DNA from: Myxococcus xanthus
Lineage (GTDB): Bacteria > Myxococcota > Myxococcia > Myxococcales > Myxococcaceae
DNA length: 64,000 nt
Assembly: GCF_900106535.1 (NCBI RefSeq)
Contig: NZ_FNOH01000005.1
Location: 372,001-436,000 of the forward strand
Direction: 5' to 3'
Below, piece after piece: positions 9,221 to 18,236 of the stretch. Made by a program: the position numbers and the translations under genes. Under the pieces are notes generated by a model. It was not told the DNA's origin, ran no database searches, and saw only the letters and a program-made list of their open reading frames with translations. The stretch's first letter is position 1. Every line of letters begins with the position of its first letter.

Positions 9221-10225
9221 ATGCCCAATCTTTCTCAATGGCGGGCCGCCCGGGGACGCCAGTCCCTCTACTCCGCCCTGCGACGTTTCTTCGCTGCCCA
9301 CGGCTACCTGGAGGTGGAGACGCCGCTGCTCATCCCCACTCCGGGGATGGAGCCGCACATCAACGCGTTCGAGGCCGGCTTCATCCCGGAGACCGATGTG
9401 GGCTCCGCGCGGACGCTCTACCTGCACTCCAGCCCCGAGTACGCCATGAAGCGGCTGCTCGCGGACGGTGCCGGGCCGTTGTTCCAGCTGTGCAAGGTGT
9501 TCCGGAATGGGGAGGTGTCCCCGACCCACAATCCGGAATTCACGATGCTGGAGTTCTACCGGCCTCACGCGGACTACCACGCCATCATGGATGACCTGGA
9601 AGGGGCGCTGGCGGAGGCCGGCCGCGGCGCGACGGAAGGGGAGCCCGGGGCGGACCCGCTCTTCTTCACACGCACCCCCTACGAGCGGTTGACGGTGCGT
9701 GACGCGGTGCTGCGCGCCACCGGCGTGGACATCCGCCAGCATTCGGATGGCCCATCATTGAAGCGGGCGGCGGAGGCGGCCGGGGTGCGCACCGGGAACG
9801 CGGAGACGTTCGACGACGTCTTCTTCCACCTCTTCCTCCAGAAGGTGGAGACCGGCTTGGGCCACGAGCGGCCCACCTTCCTCATTGAGTACCCGGCGTC
9901 CATGGCGGCGCTGTCCCGGCTGAAGCCCGGTGACGCGGTGGTGGCGGAGCGGGTGGAGTTGTACGCCAAGGGTTTGGAGCTGGCGAACGGGTTTTCCGAG
10001 CTGACGGACCCCGTGGAACAGCGGGCACGATTGACAGAAGAACAGGAGCTCAGGCGCCAATTGGGCCGGGCCGTGTATCCTCTGGACGAGCGGTTCCTTG
10101 ACGCGGTAGGGCGAATGCCACCCTCGGCGGGCATCGCCGTCGGGCTCGATAGAATCCTGATGCTGCTGCTCGGGGTCCAGCGCATCTCGGACGTGCTCCT
10201 TTTCCCCGCCCACGAGTTCGTTTGA
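9221..10225 (+). CDS. epmA: EF-P--(R)-beta-lysine ligase EpmA (GenX/PoxA)
   Basis: 334 residues: a lysyl-tRNA-synthetase-like class II catalytic core without an anticodon-binding domain, the normal EpmA architecture. Motif 2 is FQLCKVFRNGEVSPTHNPEF and motif 3 AGIAVGLDRILMLLLG. EpmA attaches (R)-beta-lysine to a conserved lysine of elongation factor P, which relieves ribosome stalling at proline stretches. The start is the ATG at 9221; longer in-frame readings run antisense through the peptidase gene. Its stop overlaps the TTG start of plsC. The partner genes epmB and efp are not in this window. Confidence 0.93.
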   Translation: MPNLSQWRAARGRQSLYSALRRFFAAHGYLEVETPLLIPTPGMEPHINAFEAGFIPETDVGSARTLYLHSSPEYAMKRLLADGAGPLFQLCKVFRNGEVSPTHNPEFTMLEFYRPHADYHAIMDDLEGALAEAGRGATEGEPGADPLFFTRTPYERLTVRDAVLRATGVDIRQHSDGPSLKRAAEAAGVRTGNAETFDDVFFHLFLQKVETGLGHERPTFLIEYPASMAALSRLKPGDAVVAERVELYAKGLELANGFSELTDPVEQRARLTEEQELRRQLGRAVYPLDERFLDAVGRMPPSAGIAVGLDRILMLLLGVQRISDVLLFPAHEFV

Positions 10226-10959
10226 TTCGCAAGCTCCTGCAGACGGCCTTTGCTGGAACGGCGGCGGTGGGCATCACCGGTGTGCTGTCTCCCGTGGTGT
10301 CGGCGCTGTCGCTGCGCGACGCCAAGGACGCGGACGGCGTGCTGGTGCTGTGGGCGCGCTCGCTGCTGGCGTCCGCGGGGGTGCGGCACGAGGCGGTGGG
10401 CGTCGAGAACGTCCCCACCGACACCCACGTCGTCTTCGTGAGCAACCACCAGTCGCACTACGACGCGCTGGTGAACTTCGCCCACATCCGCAAGCACACG
10501 CGTTACGTGGCGAAGGCGGAGCTGTTCCGCATCCCCGTCTTCGGGCCCGCGCTCCGGCGCGCGGGCAACATCCCAGTGGAGCGCACCGGGGGGGCGGGAG
10601 ACAGGGCCCGCCTGTCGGAAGCCGTCACGGCGCTGCGGGAACGGGTGAGCGTGCTCTTCTTCGCGGAAGGCACGCGCAGCACGGATGGGCGGCTGCGGCC
10701 GTTCAAGAAGGGAGCCGCGACGCTGGCCATCCAGGCGGGCGTTCCGGTGGTGCCCCTGGCCGTGTCAGGGACGCGCCTCATTCTTCCCAAGGGGGGTCGG
10801 GCCGTGCGGTGGGGACAGCGCGTGGCGCTGGTGGTGGGAAAGCCCATCCCCACCCAGGGACTGACGATGCAGGACCGCGACGCGCTCACGCGCCAGTTGG
10901 AAGACGCGGTCGCAGAACTCTATGCCGAGGCCTGCAAGCGCTCGGGAGACACGCCATGA
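10222..10959 (+). CDS. plsC: 1-acyl-sn-glycerol-3-phosphate acyltransferase
   Basis: 245 residues, PlsC family: acylates lysophosphatidic acid to phosphatidic acid at the inner membrane. The catalytic HX4D motif is NHQSHYD at about residues 75-81, and the substrate-binding block is FFAEGTRSTDGRLRPFKKGA near residue 150. It starts at a TTG overlapping the epmA stop (TTGA) and ends overlapping the ATG of the pyrophosphatase gene (ATGA), so the three genes are translationally coupled. Confidence 0.92.
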   Translation: MIRKLLQTAFAGTAAVGITGVLSPVVSALSLRDAKDADGVLVLWARSLLASAGVRHEAVGVENVPTDTHVVFVSNHQSHYDALVNFAHIRKHTRYVAKAELFRIPVFGPALRRAGNIPVERTGGAGDRARLSEAVTALRERVSVLFFAEGTRSTDGRLRPFKKGAATLAIQAGVPVVPLAVSGTRLILPKGGRAVRWGQRVALVVGKPIPTQGLTMQDRDALTRQLEDAVAELYAEACKRSGDTP

Positions 10960-11693
10960 AGAAGCCAATCCAGACCACATCCCAGGCGCACCCGTGGCAC
11001 GGAATCACCCCGGGCGAGGACGCCCCCGAAATCGTCACCGCGTACATCGAAATCGTCCCCACGGACGCGGTGAAGTACGAGCTGGACAAGGAGTCCGGCA
11101 TCCTCAAGCTGGACCGTCCGCAGCGCTTCAGCAGCCAGTGTCCCACGCTCTACGGCTTCATTCCGCAGACGTACTGCGACGAGCTGGTGGCGAAGCGCTG
11201 CGCCGAGCGTACGGGCCTGAAGGACATCAAGGGCGACGGCGACCCCATCGACATCTGCGTGCTGACGGAGAAGGTCATCTCCAGCGGCAACCTGCTGGTG
11301 CGCGCGATTCCCATTGGCGGCTTCCGCATGGTCGACGGTGATGAGGCCGACGACAAGATCATCGCGGTGCTGGAGTCCGACCTGGTGTACGGCGAGCTGC
11401 AGCACCTCGCGCAGCTTCCGCGCGCGCTGCTCGACCGCCTCAAGCACTACTTCCTCACCTACAAGCAGATTCCCGGTGAGGGGAAGCGCAGCGTGGAGAT
11501 CGCCGAGGTCTACGACCAGCCGGAGGCGCTCGAGGTCATCAAGCGCAGCATGAAGGACTACGAGCGCATCTACGGCCCGCAGGTCACCACGAAGGCGCGC
11601 GCTGTCCGTACGCGTGGCGCGGCGGTGGAGGCGAAGATCGCCAAGCCCGCGAAGGCCAAGACGAAGGCGGCGCGCAAGTCGCGCGCGTCCTGA
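10956..11693 (+). CDS. ppa: inorganic pyrophosphatase (family I-like)
   Basis: 245 residues from the ATG at 10956. Hydrolyses pyrophosphate to phosphate in the cytosol and drives biosynthetic reactions forward. The family signature, an Asp-rich block, is seen as GDGDPIDICVLTE near residue 95, with other acidic metal ligands in VDGDEADDKIIAV. It is longer than E. coli Ppa (about 175 residues), mostly because of extra C-terminal sequence ending in a Lys/Ala/Arg-rich basic tail (KPAKAKTKAARKSRAS). It is the last gene of the epmA-plsC-ppa unit. Confidence 0.9.
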   Translation: MKKPIQTTSQAHPWHGITPGEDAPEIVTAYIEIVPTDAVKYELDKESGILKLDRPQRFSSQCPTLYGFIPQTYCDELVAKRCAERTGLKDIKGDGDPIDICVLTEKVISSGNLLVRAIPIGGFRMVDGDEADDKIIAVLESDLVYGELQHLAQLPRALLDRLKHYFLTYKQIPGEGKRSVEIAEVYDQPEALEVIKRSMKDYERIYGPQVTTKARAVRTRGAAVEAKIAKPAKAKTKAARKSRAS

Positions 11694-11699
11694 GCCCGC

Positions 11700-13043
11700 T
11701 CAGCGGACCTCGACCAGCCGCACGCGCTTGTAGATGCGGCGGTCCAGCGGCAGTCGGGTGTCGATGAAGCCGAGCGCTTCATCGAACTCGAAGCTGAAGG
11801 TGGGGATGGGCGGGCTGATGGAGATGAGCAGCTCGAACTCCCAGACGCTGGTGAGTCGCGAGCGGCCGCCCACGGCCTCGTCCGGCGGCGGGGGCAGCTT
11901 CTCCGCCGTGGCGCGCACGTCCTTGAGGGCCTCCTTGTCGACCTCGGGCTGGTGGCTGGGTTCCAGAAGGTGCACGTCCACGAGCTGGCCCGTCGCGTCC
12001 TGGACGACGCGGATGAGGGCACGGCGCGTGGTGCGGAACTCCTGACGCATCTGCTGGCGCAGCTCGCGGCGGGCATTGAGCGTGGGGTCTCCGGCGGTGC
12101 TGAGCGGCCTGCGCCGGTCTTCGCCCGGGCCGTTCTTCGCGGCGAACGAGCCCGACGCGCCGTAGTCCGCCGCGCGCTCCGCCCAGATGCGCGAGTACGC
12201 ACGGCCGCGCTCCATGCCCATGTCGAAGTAGCCCTGGAGGCCGTGCGCCTTCACGGAGCGGTCGGCGTCCCACGCCTTCATCAACGCCTTGCCGAGCTGG
12301 CCGTAATACGGGTGCACCAGCCCGCGTTCCACCCGGCCTCGGCCCACGCTTTCGGATACCAGCTCTTCCACCAGGCCCTGGGCTGAAGGAGGCGCATGCG
12401 GGTCCACGCCGCCGTCGAGCTCCGCCGCCACATCGCGATGCGTTCCTGAAAGCGCGGTGACCTGACGGGCCGCGAGCAACAGCCGCGAGCCCGGGACGGC
12501 GTTGGTGCCGGGCTCCGCGCGGGGCATGTCCGTGGGGGGCGTCCCCGTCAGGGGCGCGTCCGCGAAGCGGAGCAGCGCCGGAGCCGAGTCCTGGGCCTCC
12601 GCGTGGCGTTCAGGCCGCGCGTCCGCTTGGGCGACTTGCGTGTCGTGGGCGGGCTGGGAACTCGCGTGGGTGGGTTCCGTGTGGCGCTCGGACCGGGACT
12701 CCGCTTGAGCGGGCGCGGCGTCGCGCTCCGGCGCCGGCTTCCCCGACGGAGCCCGGTGCTTCGCAGCCGTGCGGGGCGCAGGGGGCGCATGGACGCTGTC
12801 CGAACGCTTGGGTGGCACCGGCTGGGCGGCGCCGGCGACCGGGCCCTTGTCCGGCATCAGCGTGTCTCGCGATACACGGGCCTCCGCCACCTCCACATCG
12901 ACCCATTCCAGGGCAGGCGGCGAGGACGCCGGAGGGGGCCTCGCGACCGGCTCCTCGCGCTCCAGGGTCAGCCACAAGAGCCCATGTACGCCCATGCTGG
13001 CGGCGAGCGCTGGCAGCAGGCGTCTGGTGGGCTCCCGAGGCAT
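11700..13043 (-). CDS. TonB C-terminal domain protein
   Basis: 447 residues. An N-terminal transmembrane anchor (LLPALAASMGVHGLLWLTLE) is followed by a long Pro/Ala/charged linker (about residues 35-200) and a C-terminal TonB-like domain. In that domain RRALIRVVQDATGQLVDVHLLEPS is the typical strand-helix region and the protein ends in YKRVRLVEVR. TonB proteins span the periplasm and pass ExbBD-derived energy to outer-membrane receptors. No exbB or exbD lies nearby, so the energising partner and receptor are unknown. The stop lies 6 bp from that of ppa, convergent. Confidence 0.82.
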   Translation of the reverse strand: MPREPTRRLLPALAASMGVHGLLWLTLEREEPVARPPPASSPPALEWVDVEVAEARVSRDTLMPDKGPVAGAAQPVPPKRSDSVHAPPAPRTAAKHRAPSGKPAPERDAAPAQAESRSERHTEPTHASSQPAHDTQVAQADARPERHAEAQDSAPALLRFADAPLTGTPPTDMPRAEPGTNAVPGSRLLLAARQVTALSGTHRDVAAELDGGVDPHAPPSAQGLVEELVSESVGRGRVERGLVHPYYGQLGKALMKAWDADRSVKAHGLQGYFDMGMERGRAYSRIWAERAADYGASGSFAAKNGPGEDRRRPLSTAGDPTLNARRELRQQMRQEFRTTRRALIRVVQDATGQLVDVHLLEPSHQPEVDKEALKDVRATAEKLPPPPDEAVGGRSRLTSVWEFELLISISPPIPTFSFEFDEALGFIDTRLPLDRRIYKRVRLVEVR

Positions 13044-13156
13044 GCGCCTCCATTTAACCCCGCTTTCACGTCATGCCCTGGGAATCCGCGAGGGGAGGAT
13101 AGGAAACGCAACCCTGACGCGCTTACTCTTCGCGGCATCGGAGGAAGGACCCCAAG

Positions 13157-14602
13157 ATGTCGACCTCGCTGCTCGCGACGGATGGCTACAAGTTCAGCAT
13201 GGCGGAGGCCGGCTGGCCGCTTCGTCGGGAAACGTTCTACTACTCGCACCGGCGGGGTGGTCTCCAGGTGATGCCGCTCGACGTGGCGGCCTTCGTCAAG
13301 TCGCTCATCCCGGAGCCCAAACCGGAGGACTACGACTACCTCAGCCGGTACGACTATGAGATGGGCGTGGGGTTCAAGGCGGCCATCCTCCGCCGTGAGA
13401 AACTCAGCATCCGCGCCATCCCCAAGGGCGCACTCTTCTATCCGCGCGAGCCCATCCTCACGCTGACAGGGCCGTCCGCCCTGGTGTCCTGGGTGGAGCC
13501 ACTGCTGCTCCAGCTCAACTTCCGCATCCAGGTCGCCACCCTGGCGCTGTCGGACCGGGACGCGCTGGCCCGCGCGCTGGCCACCGTGACGTGCGACGAG
13601 CAGAAGGCCATCGCGCTGGAGACGCTCGACTCGGTGGGCGTGAAGGCGGTGCCCATCACCGTGGACACAGAGGGCTACGCCAAGCGCGTCTTCGCCACCG
13701 TCAAGGAGCTGGTGGACATCGTCGAGGACCCGTCCCGCATCTTCGAGGTGGGCCTGCGCGCGGCCACCTGTCTGGAGCAGCACGAGGTGGCGCTGCGAAG
13801 CTGCAAGGACGCGGGCGTCACGCGCACCTCCAACGTGGACGGGGCGGCGAAGCTGGGAATGGTCCCCGTGGGTACCATGGGACACGAGCACATCCAGCGC
13901 TATGGCTCGGATGAGGCCGCGTTCCGGGCCATGCGCGAGCGCCGGCCACAGCGCTCCAGCTACCTGCTGGACACCTTCGACACGCTTACGTCCGGAATCC
14001 CCGCGGCCTTCCAGCTCATCCAGGAGGAGCCCGGCAACAACGACTCCATCCGCTTCGACTCCGGCAACAAGAAGCTCCAGTACCTCTACGCGGTGACGCG
14101 GGCGCGGGACCTGGGGATTCGGCCCGTCAACATCCTGGAGGACGGACTGGACGCGGAGGCCACGCGGGAGTTCGAGGAGCTGCGGCGGCAGGTGGGCTGG
14201 GAGCCGTCGGCCCAGTTCTACGGCTACGGCGGCCACATCATCGCGCGGACCATGGACTGCCCGCTCACCCGGGACAAGGTGGCCGCCATCTACAAGCTGT
14301 CTCGCACGGGCAACACGCCGGTGATGAAGTTCGGCAACGAGTTGGCCGAGGGCAAGAAGAGCATCCCCGGCGAGCCCGTCCTCTTCCGCCGCCGCCATGG
14401 TTCGGGGCCCATCGGACTGGTCGGCCAGGTGGGAGAGCCCGTCCCGGACGGCTACTTCCCGCTCATGGAGAGCGCGCCGGAAACCCCATCGCTGGTGGGC
14501 GCGCAGGAGACGGCGGCCGAGGCGCGTGTCGCCTACACCGCCGCGACGCAGGCGCTGGTGGATGCGCTGCACCGCCGTCACTTCCCGCAGCAGCACCGCT
14601 GA
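13157..14602 (+). CDS. pncB: nicotinate phosphoribosyltransferase
   Basis: 481 residues. Converts nicotinate, PRPP and ATP into nicotinate mononucleotide in the Preiss-Handler NAD salvage route. The opening LLATDGYKFSMAEAGWPLR is characteristic of the family, as are GTMGHEHIQRYGSDEAAFRAM and IRFDSGNKKLQYLYA, the latter near the phosphate-binding part of the barrel. The nicotinamidase gene follows 7 bp later, so product and substrate genes are adjacent. It is divergent from the TonB gene, with a 113-bp shared promoter region. Confidence 0.95.
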   Translation: MSTSLLATDGYKFSMAEAGWPLRRETFYYSHRRGGLQVMPLDVAAFVKSLIPEPKPEDYDYLSRYDYEMGVGFKAAILRREKLSIRAIPKGALFYPREPILTLTGPSALVSWVEPLLLQLNFRIQVATLALSDRDALARALATVTCDEQKAIALETLDSVGVKAVPITVDTEGYAKRVFATVKELVDIVEDPSRIFEVGLRAATCLEQHEVALRSCKDAGVTRTSNVDGAAKLGMVPVGTMGHEHIQRYGSDEAAFRAMRERRPQRSSYLLDTFDTLTSGIPAAFQLIQEEPGNNDSIRFDSGNKKLQYLYAVTRARDLGIRPVNILEDGLDAEATREFEELRRQVGWEPSAQFYGYGGHIIARTMDCPLTRDKVAAIYKLSRTGNTPVMKFGNELAEGKKSIPGEPVLFRRRHGSGPIGLVGQVGEPVPDGYFPLMESAPETPSLVGAQETAAEARVAYTAATQALVDALHRRHFPQQHR

Positions 14603-14609
14603 GGCCGAC

Positions 14610-15581
14610 ATGCCCTTGCCCATTCCCCGCTTTCACGAGGACGCCCGCGTCAGCCAGCTCTACCTGGAGCGTGGCGCGGAGGTGGCCGAGGAGGCCCTCC
14701 GCTACGCGGCGGAGCACCGCATCCGCCCCGCGCGTGAGGACGCGACGCGCATCGCCGCGTTCGGCATCGACGTGCAGGTGGCCTTCTGCACGCCAGGCGC
14801 CAGTCTCTTCGTGCCCGGCGCGGTGGAGGACACCCAGCGCGCGCTGCGCTGGCTCTACGCGAACCTGGACCGGGTGACGGAGCTGGTGTTCTCGCTGGAC
14901 ACCCACCGCGCGTACCACGTGTTCCATCCGTCCTGGTGGCGGGACGCGGAAGGCCGGCCGCCGCCGCCATTGACGGCCATCACCGCGGCGGACGTTCGCT
15001 CCGGCCGCTGGCGGGCCACGCGCTTCCACGAGGAGAGTCTGGCCTACTGCGAGCAACTGGAGTCCAGCGGCCGGTACGTGCTCACCGTCTGGCCCTTCCA
15101 CGCGATGCTAGGCGGACTGAGTCACGCGCTGGTGCCGTCCGTCTTCGAGGCGAGCCTCTTCCACGCCCTGGTGCGCGACGTACCCACGCACTTCGAGCTG
15201 AAGGGGGAGCACCCGCTCACGGAGAACTACTCCGTGCTCTCACCCGAGGTGACGGAGCTGAAGGGGCAGCAGGTCGGGGCCTTCAACACGCGCCTCTTCG
15301 AGCACCTGATGTCCTTCGACCGCGTCTACGTGTTCGGCCAGGCCAGCTCCCACTGCGTGCTGAACACGCTGCTGGACCTGCGGCGTCACATCGAGCGGAC
15401 GGACCCGTCGAAGATGGGCCGCATCCACATCCTGGAGGACGCCATGAGTCCGGTGCCGGCGCCTCCCCTGGAGCCGCTGCCCGCCTCGTTGGACTTCCCC
15501 CGGTTGGCGAAGGAGGCCCTCCGGGACTTCCAGGCGGCGGGGATGCGGGTGGTCCGGACCTCGGACCCGCTGGAAGGGTAG
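14610..15581 (+). CDS. pncA: nicotinamidase / isochorismatase-family cysteine hydrolase
   Basis: 323 residues. Deamidates nicotinamide to nicotinate, which the preceding PncB uses. The Asp-Lys-Cys triad is supported by Asp in AFGIDVQVAFC (about residue 53), a Lys in the ELKGEHPLTENYSVL region and Cys in GQASSHCVLNTL (about residue 248); SLDTHRAYHVFHP carries the metal-binding Asp/His. It is longer than E. coli PncA (about 213 residues), with extra sequence at the N-terminus and in the middle. The start is the ATG 7 bp after pncB. Nicotinamidase activity is inferred from family plus context. Confidence 0.88.
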   Translation: MPLPIPRFHEDARVSQLYLERGAEVAEEALRYAAEHRIRPAREDATRIAAFGIDVQVAFCTPGASLFVPGAVEDTQRALRWLYANLDRVTELVFSLDTHRAYHVFHPSWWRDAEGRPPPPLTAITAADVRSGRWRATRFHEESLAYCEQLESSGRYVLTVWPFHAMLGGLSHALVPSVFEASLFHALVRDVPTHFELKGEHPLTENYSVLSPEVTELKGQQVGAFNTRLFEHLMSFDRVYVFGQASSHCVLNTLLDLRRHIERTDPSKMGRIHILEDAMSPVPAPPLEPLPASLDFPRLAKEALRDFQAAGMRVVRTSDPLEG

Positions 15582-15686
15582 CAGGGCGGCATTCCGGGCG
15601 AGTGCGCCCACGTACCCAGCGTGTGGTAGAATCTCCCGTTCGTTCCCGGCGAGGCTGGGGACCTCCGCGTCGGTGAAGGGGGAGTC

Positions 15687-18188
15687 ATGGCCGCTCAATT
15701 CAATCCGCCTGCGTTCACGGTGCAGGTCGGCTCACACGGCGCGGATGCGCTGAGTGTTTCGAGCATTTCCGGCACCGAGGCGTTGAGCCACCTGTTCGAC
15801 TTCCGGGTGGACTTCTTCGCCAAGGATGGCAACCCCATCGCCACCAGCGAGCTGCTGGAGCAGGACGCGTTGCTCACCCTCTCCATCCGCGACAGTGCGC
15901 CCCGCTACGTGCACGGCTGGGTCCGCGAGGTGGAATCGCTGGGCATGAAGACGGGCCGCCGCCGCTACCGGGCGCACGTGGTGCCCCGGCTGTGGCGGCT
16001 CACCCAGCACCACCGCAGCCGCATCTTCCAGCAGAAGTCCGTGCCGGACATCCTCAAGGACGTCCTGGACGCGGCGGGCGTGAAGACGCGGCTGGCCCTG
16101 TCCGGCAGCTACGCCCCCCGTGAGTACTGCGTGCAGTACCGGGAGAGCGACTTCGCCTTCCTCAGCCGGCTCATGGAGTGGGAGGGCATCTTCTACTTCT
16201 TCGAGCACACCGAGGAGGGGCACACCCTGGTGCTGGGGGACAAGCCCAGCGCGCACGCGCCCCTGCCGCAGGGCCAGCAGCTCCCGCTGCGTCCCAGCCT
16301 GGGCAAGGAGGTCGTGGAGGGTGAGTACCTCTCCGCGCTGGAAGTGGTGCACCGGCTGCGCCCCGGCGCCGTGCACCTGAAGGACTTCGACTTCGAGAAG
16401 CCAGGCCTGGATATCTCCGGCAAGGCGCAGGCGCCCGAAGGTGTCACGGAGCTGGAGCTCTACGACTATCCGGCGGGCTACGTGGCGCCGGGCGTGGGCA
16501 AGGCGGCGACCAACGTGCGCACGGAAGCGGCGAGCATGGGCGGGCGCACGCTGATGGGCCAGGGCGTGGCGCCGCGCCTCACGCCCGGGTACCTGCTGGA
16601 GGTGCAGTCCCCGGAGGATGGCACCTTCGCGGGCGAGTACCTGGTGACGGAGGTGGTGCATTCGGGCACGCAGCCGGACGTCAGCGCGGGCAGCGAGGCG
16701 ATTCAGGGCCTGTACCGAAATCAGTACCAGCTGTTGCCCAAGGCCGTGCCCTTCCGGCCCCGGCGCCTGACGCCCTTGCCGCAGCTTGCGGGCCCGCAGA
16801 CGGCCACGGTGGTGGGCCCCGCGGGCGAGGAGATTCACACCGACGAGCACGGGCGCATCAAGGTGCAGTTCCACTGGGACCGCGAGGGCAAGCGCGACGA
16901 GAAGGCCTCGTGCTGGGTGCGCGTGGGCCAGCCGTGGGGCGGCCCGGCCTGGGGTGACGTGTGGCTGCCGCGCATCGGCCAGGAGGTGGTGGTGCGCTTC
17001 CTGGAAGGAGACCCGGACCGGCCGCTGGTGGCGGGCGCCGTCTACAACGGCACCAACACCGTGCCGTATGGCCTGCCGGGGGAGAAGACGAAGTCCACGC
17101 GCAAGAGCGCCTCCAGCCTGGGCAGCGACGGCTTCAACGAGGTCCGCGTCGAGGATGCGGTGGGCCAGGAGGAGGTCTTCACCCACGCGCAGAAGGACGA
17201 GGACCTGCTCACGGAGAACGACAAGGACCAGCAGGTGACGGGCTTCGAGGACCTGCTGGTGAAGAAGGACCGCAAGCGCACGGTGGAGGGAAACCAGGAG
17301 CTGCGCGTGGGCGTGGACGACGTGGGCGTCGTCGAGCAGAACCAGACGTTGCTGGTGCAGGGCAACCGCTCCACCCGGACGACGCTGTCTCACGACGAGG
17401 AAGTGGAGGGCAACCAGACGATGACGGTGGGCGGTAACCTCACCGGGCTGGTGCTCCAGGGCGCCATGGAGAACGTAGGGGCCGCGAAGGCCACCACCAT
17501 TGGCGGCGTCTACAGCGTCAACGTGGCGCTTGCCTACAACGAGGCCACCGGCGGCGCGCGCGGCCTCCAGGTCGCCGCCGCGCACACCGAGCACGTGCTG
17601 GGTTCGCGGCAGGAGACGGTCGGCAAGGACAAGACGGTGGACGTCGGCATGGACTGGGACTTGCGCACCAAGGGCCAGCTCACGCTGACCATCGGCAAGG
17701 ACTGGGAAGAGGACATCGGGAAGACCACCAGCCTCTACATCACCGAGGCCATGGCGGGCCTGGCCAAGAAGTTCGAGCTGAAGGCAGACACCTTCTCGCT
17801 GCTCGTCGGTGACAACCTCATCCTGAAGATGGAGAAGTCCGGCAAGGTGACCTTCACCCTCAAGACGCTCACCGTCGACGGCAAGGAAGTGAAGATCAAG
17901 GGCGGCAAGGTGAAGATGGAGGCGGCTGGTTCGCTCAAGAGCGACTCGCGCAAGGCGAAGGAGCTGGAGCACTTCAAGGAGCCAGACCCCGTCAACGTCG
18001 AGTTCAACCTCAAGGGCATGGACGGCAAGCCCATCAAGGACCAGCCCTTCGAGCTGCACATGCCCGACGGCACCATCAAGAAGGGCCGCGTGGACGGGAG
18101 CGGGAAGGGCGTGGTGGAGAAGGTGCCGCCCGGCGACTACCGCGTCGTCTTCCCGGAGATGTCAGGCCGCATCAACAAGGGTTCCTGA
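15687..18188 (+). CDS. vgrG: type VI secretion spike protein VgrG with C-terminal extension
   Basis: 833 residues. VgrG trimers cap the Hcp tube and puncture target cells. Residues 1-350 are the gp27-like base (FDFRVDFFAKDGNP, YCVQYRESDFAFLSRLMEWE). About 370-460 is the gp5-like OB fold (HTDEHGRIKVQFHWDREGK, GDPDRPLVAGAVYNGTN). About 480-700 is the repetitive beta-helical needle with V/T-G-N-x turns. About 765-833 is a small beta-sandwich of the carboxypeptidase-regulatory type (GKPIKDQPFELHMPDGTIKK, KVPPGDYRVVFPEM). This last domain is not part of a minimal VgrG and probably docks a cargo. The next gene begins 48 bp later. No core type VI genes are in the window, so this is an orphan vgrG island. 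Confidence 0.93.
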   Translation: MAAQFNPPAFTVQVGSHGADALSVSSISGTEALSHLFDFRVDFFAKDGNPIATSELLEQDALLTLSIRDSAPRYVHGWVREVESLGMKTGRRRYRAHVVPRLWRLTQHHRSRIFQQKSVPDILKDVLDAAGVKTRLALSGSYAPREYCVQYRESDFAFLSRLMEWEGIFYFFEHTEEGHTLVLGDKPSAHAPLPQGQQLPLRPSLGKEVVEGEYLSALEVVHRLRPGAVHLKDFDFEKPGLDISGKAQAPEGVTELELYDYPAGYVAPGVGKAATNVRTEAASMGGRTLMGQGVAPRLTPGYLLEVQSPEDGTFAGEYLVTEVVHSGTQPDVSAGSEAIQGLYRNQYQLLPKAVPFRPRRLTPLPQLAGPQTATVVGPAGEEIHTDEHGRIKVQFHWDREGKRDEKASCWVRVGQPWGGPAWGDVWLPRIGQEVVVRFLEGDPDRPLVAGAVYNGTNTVPYGLPGEKTKSTRKSASSLGSDGFNEVRVEDAVGQEEVFTHAQKDEDLLTENDKDQQVTGFEDLLVKKDRKRTVEGNQELRVGVDDVGVVEQNQTLLVQGNRSTRTTLSHDEEVEGNQTMTVGGNLTGLVLQGAMENVGAAKATTIGGVYSVNVALAYNEATGGARGLQVAAAHTEHVLGSRQETVGKDKTVDVGMDWDLRTKGQLTLTIGKDWEEDIGKTTSLYITEAMAGLAKKFELKADTFSLLVGDNLILKMEKSGKVTFTLKTLTVDGKEVKIKGGKVKMEAAGSLKSDSRKAKELEHFKEPDPVNVEFNLKGMDGKPIKDQPFELHMPDGTIKKGRVDGSGKGVVEKVPPGDYRVVFPEMSGRINKGS

Positions 18189-18236
18189 GCCGTACCCGCC
18201 CGCGCGGGCACACGCGCCATTTCGGATAGGCCAGCG

